Assembly (NCBI GenBank): GCA_965602785.1 | Contig: CBFDAH010000019.1 | Location: forward strand, 1-26,729 | From: JBGSLA01 sp965602785 | GTDB taxonomy: Bacteria > Desulfobacterota > Desulfobaccia > Desulfobaccales > 0-14-0-80-60-11 | Direction of reading: 5' to 3' | DNA length: 26,729 nt | Shown: in pieces, positions 25,891-26,729 of the stretch | How positions within the stretch are numbered: the stretch's first letter is position 1 | How the letters are laid out: each line of letters opens with the position of its first letter | The notes under the pieces: generated by a model | The model's database searches: none | What the model was told of the DNA's origin: nothing | The model's input: the letters and a program-made list of their open reading frames with translations, nothing else | Made by a program: the position numbers and the translations under genes

Positions 25891-26729
25891 TATATTACCC
25901 CCTTCTCCTTGAGCTCATTGACTTTGGTCTGCCCGACCCCGCAATACTTCTGCATGACCTCATAGGTGTCATACCCCAGGGGCCGGCCCAGCACCTTGGT
26001 CCGGTGCGGCGTCCGCATCTGAAAAGCGCTCGGCGATGCCGCGAACATTACGGTGCCGTAGTGGTCGGTATCAATGGTGGAAACCCAAGGGCGATACTTG
26101 AAGTGCGGAAACTCCGCCACCTCATCGATGAACAGAATGGGGCCGGCGGCCACTTCATACTGCAGGAGCTTCTGCTCGGCCTCAATCCGGTTGATGTCCC
26201 GGAGCCAGCGGGTGGTGACGGTGTAGGTTTTGATCAGCATGGCCAGGGCGTTTCTGGCCCCCATCTCTTTCAAGATGGGGTCTTCGTGGATCAGCCGGCC
26301 GAACTGGGGGAAGTCCCGCTCGATACACATGCCGATGCGGTACCACAGACGGTCGGTCTGGCCGCCGATCATCATGTAGCCGTCCCGGCAGGGGTTCCAC
26401 TCGTACTGGTTGAGGTTGGGGTCCCAACCGCCGGTGCGGGCCTTGATGCTGGCGTTGAAGCCGTACCAGGAGATGTCGAAGTCCAGGATGTCCATCTGGG
26501 TCTCAGAGCCGCTCACCTCGCAGAACTGGCCCTCACCGCTAAACTCATCTCTCCAGTAAAGGGCCGCCAGCAGAGTGTTGGCGCCCTGCTCGCCGGCTAC
26601 AAAGTCGGCAAACCAGACGCCGGACCGGGTGGGGTCACCGCCCTTGCCCCGGGGAAGCTGATCCTGGGGGAAGCCGGTGTTATGCACAAAGGAGTTGGCG
26701 CAGCCGCCGAAGGGCTCCAGGGTCCACTG
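25890..26729 (-). CDS. Class III (CaiB/BaiF) CoA-transferase subunit, partial (5' end outside the window)
   Basis: The frame is open to the window edge, so at least 279 C-terminal residues are seen; a GTG at 26687 is internal, not the start. The visible part has the family's central and C-terminal landmarks: GVWFADFVAGEQGANTLLAALYWRDEFSGEGQFCEVSGSE, and near the end FQMRTPHRTKVLGRPLGYDTYEVMQKYCG, where other members have a TP...aP.LG.ht.evL pattern. The N-terminal Rossmann part and catalytic Asp lie upstream. It is the first visible gene of the cluster, with the next CoA-transferase overlapping its stop by one base, and is probably the partner subunit. Promoter and possibly more genes lie beyond the window. 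Confidence 0.9.
   Translation of the reverse strand, partial: QWTLEPFGGCANSFVHNTGFPQDQLPRGKGGDPTRSGVWFADFVAGEQGANTLLAALYWRDEFSGEGQFCEVSGSETQMDILDFDISWYGFNASIKARTGGWDPNLNQYEWNPCRDGYMMIGGQTDRLWYRIGMCIERDFPQFGRLIHEDPILKEMGARNALAMLIKTYTVTTRWLRDINRIEAEQKLLQYEVAAGPILFIDEVAEFPHFKYRPWVSTIDTDHYGTVMFAASPSAFQMRTPHRTKVLGRPLGYDTYEVMQKYCGVGQTKVNELKEKGVI

Noticed and set aside
24832..25965. 377-aa + strand frame
   Set aside because: Antisense to the CoA-transferase gene, which has clear family motifs; the frame is a shadow.
26687..26687. GTG as the start of the terminal CoA-transferase
   Set aside because: The frame continues open to the window edge with family-like sequence (LEPFGGCANSF), so the gene is cut by the window.

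Overview
The window reads as chromosomal DNA of a GC-rich strict anaerobe, most likely a member of the Desulfobacterota (the former sulfate-reducing or syntrophic Deltaproteobacteria, near Desulfobacca/Syntrophobacter). This is inferred from gene content: a Rex repressor beside an F0 gene block, a DUF4416-yicC-remA-gmk block, hypA, and a class III CoA-transferase cluster. No rRNA, tRNA, CRISPR array or intact insertion sequence was recognised. Taxonomy is an inference, not a database result.

Layout. Positions 1-8680 are mostly + strand: the 3' end of a ParB-like gene, a calcineurin-type phosphoesterase, a YyaL/DUF255 thioredoxin-fold protein, an unrecognised protein with a possible C-terminal winged helix, a small basic protein, and uvrA. 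The spacers here are long and hold dispersed repeats, including a nested palindromic MITE-like element. Positions 8741-9894 (- strand) form a compact metal-response-like module: an ArsR-type regulator with a CTCGC cluster, a 35-residue CGCGC peptide, and a CopD-like membrane protein. Two copies of the same 20-bp near-palindrome overlap the predicted promoters of the regulator and of the peptide. Positions 10142-12620 (- strand) hold atpZ-atpI-atpB-atpE (F0 only; no b subunit and no F1) followed by rex.

Positions 13009-18170 (- strand) carry an orphan GAF/PAS histidine kinase and the DUF4416-yicC-remA-gmk operon, tightly packed with overlapping or abutting stops and starts. Positions 18560-20290 (+ strand) carry hypA-queE-queC, joining a nickel chaperone to two steps of 7-deazaguanine synthesis. 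Positions 20463-22581 (- strand) hold a degenerate receiver-like protein and a metallo-beta-lactamase/TPR fusion.

Positions 22822-26729 (- strand) are the most unusual part: two adjacent class III (CaiB/BaiF) CoA-transferase subunits followed by four small, mostly cysteine-bearing proteins of unrecognised family. They form one apparent operon that ends at a perfect 13-bp terminator and continues past the window edge. The layout suggests a two-subunit CoA-transferase with dedicated accessory subunits acting on an unknown acid. This cluster and the ArsR/peptide/CopD module are the best candidates for undescribed systems.
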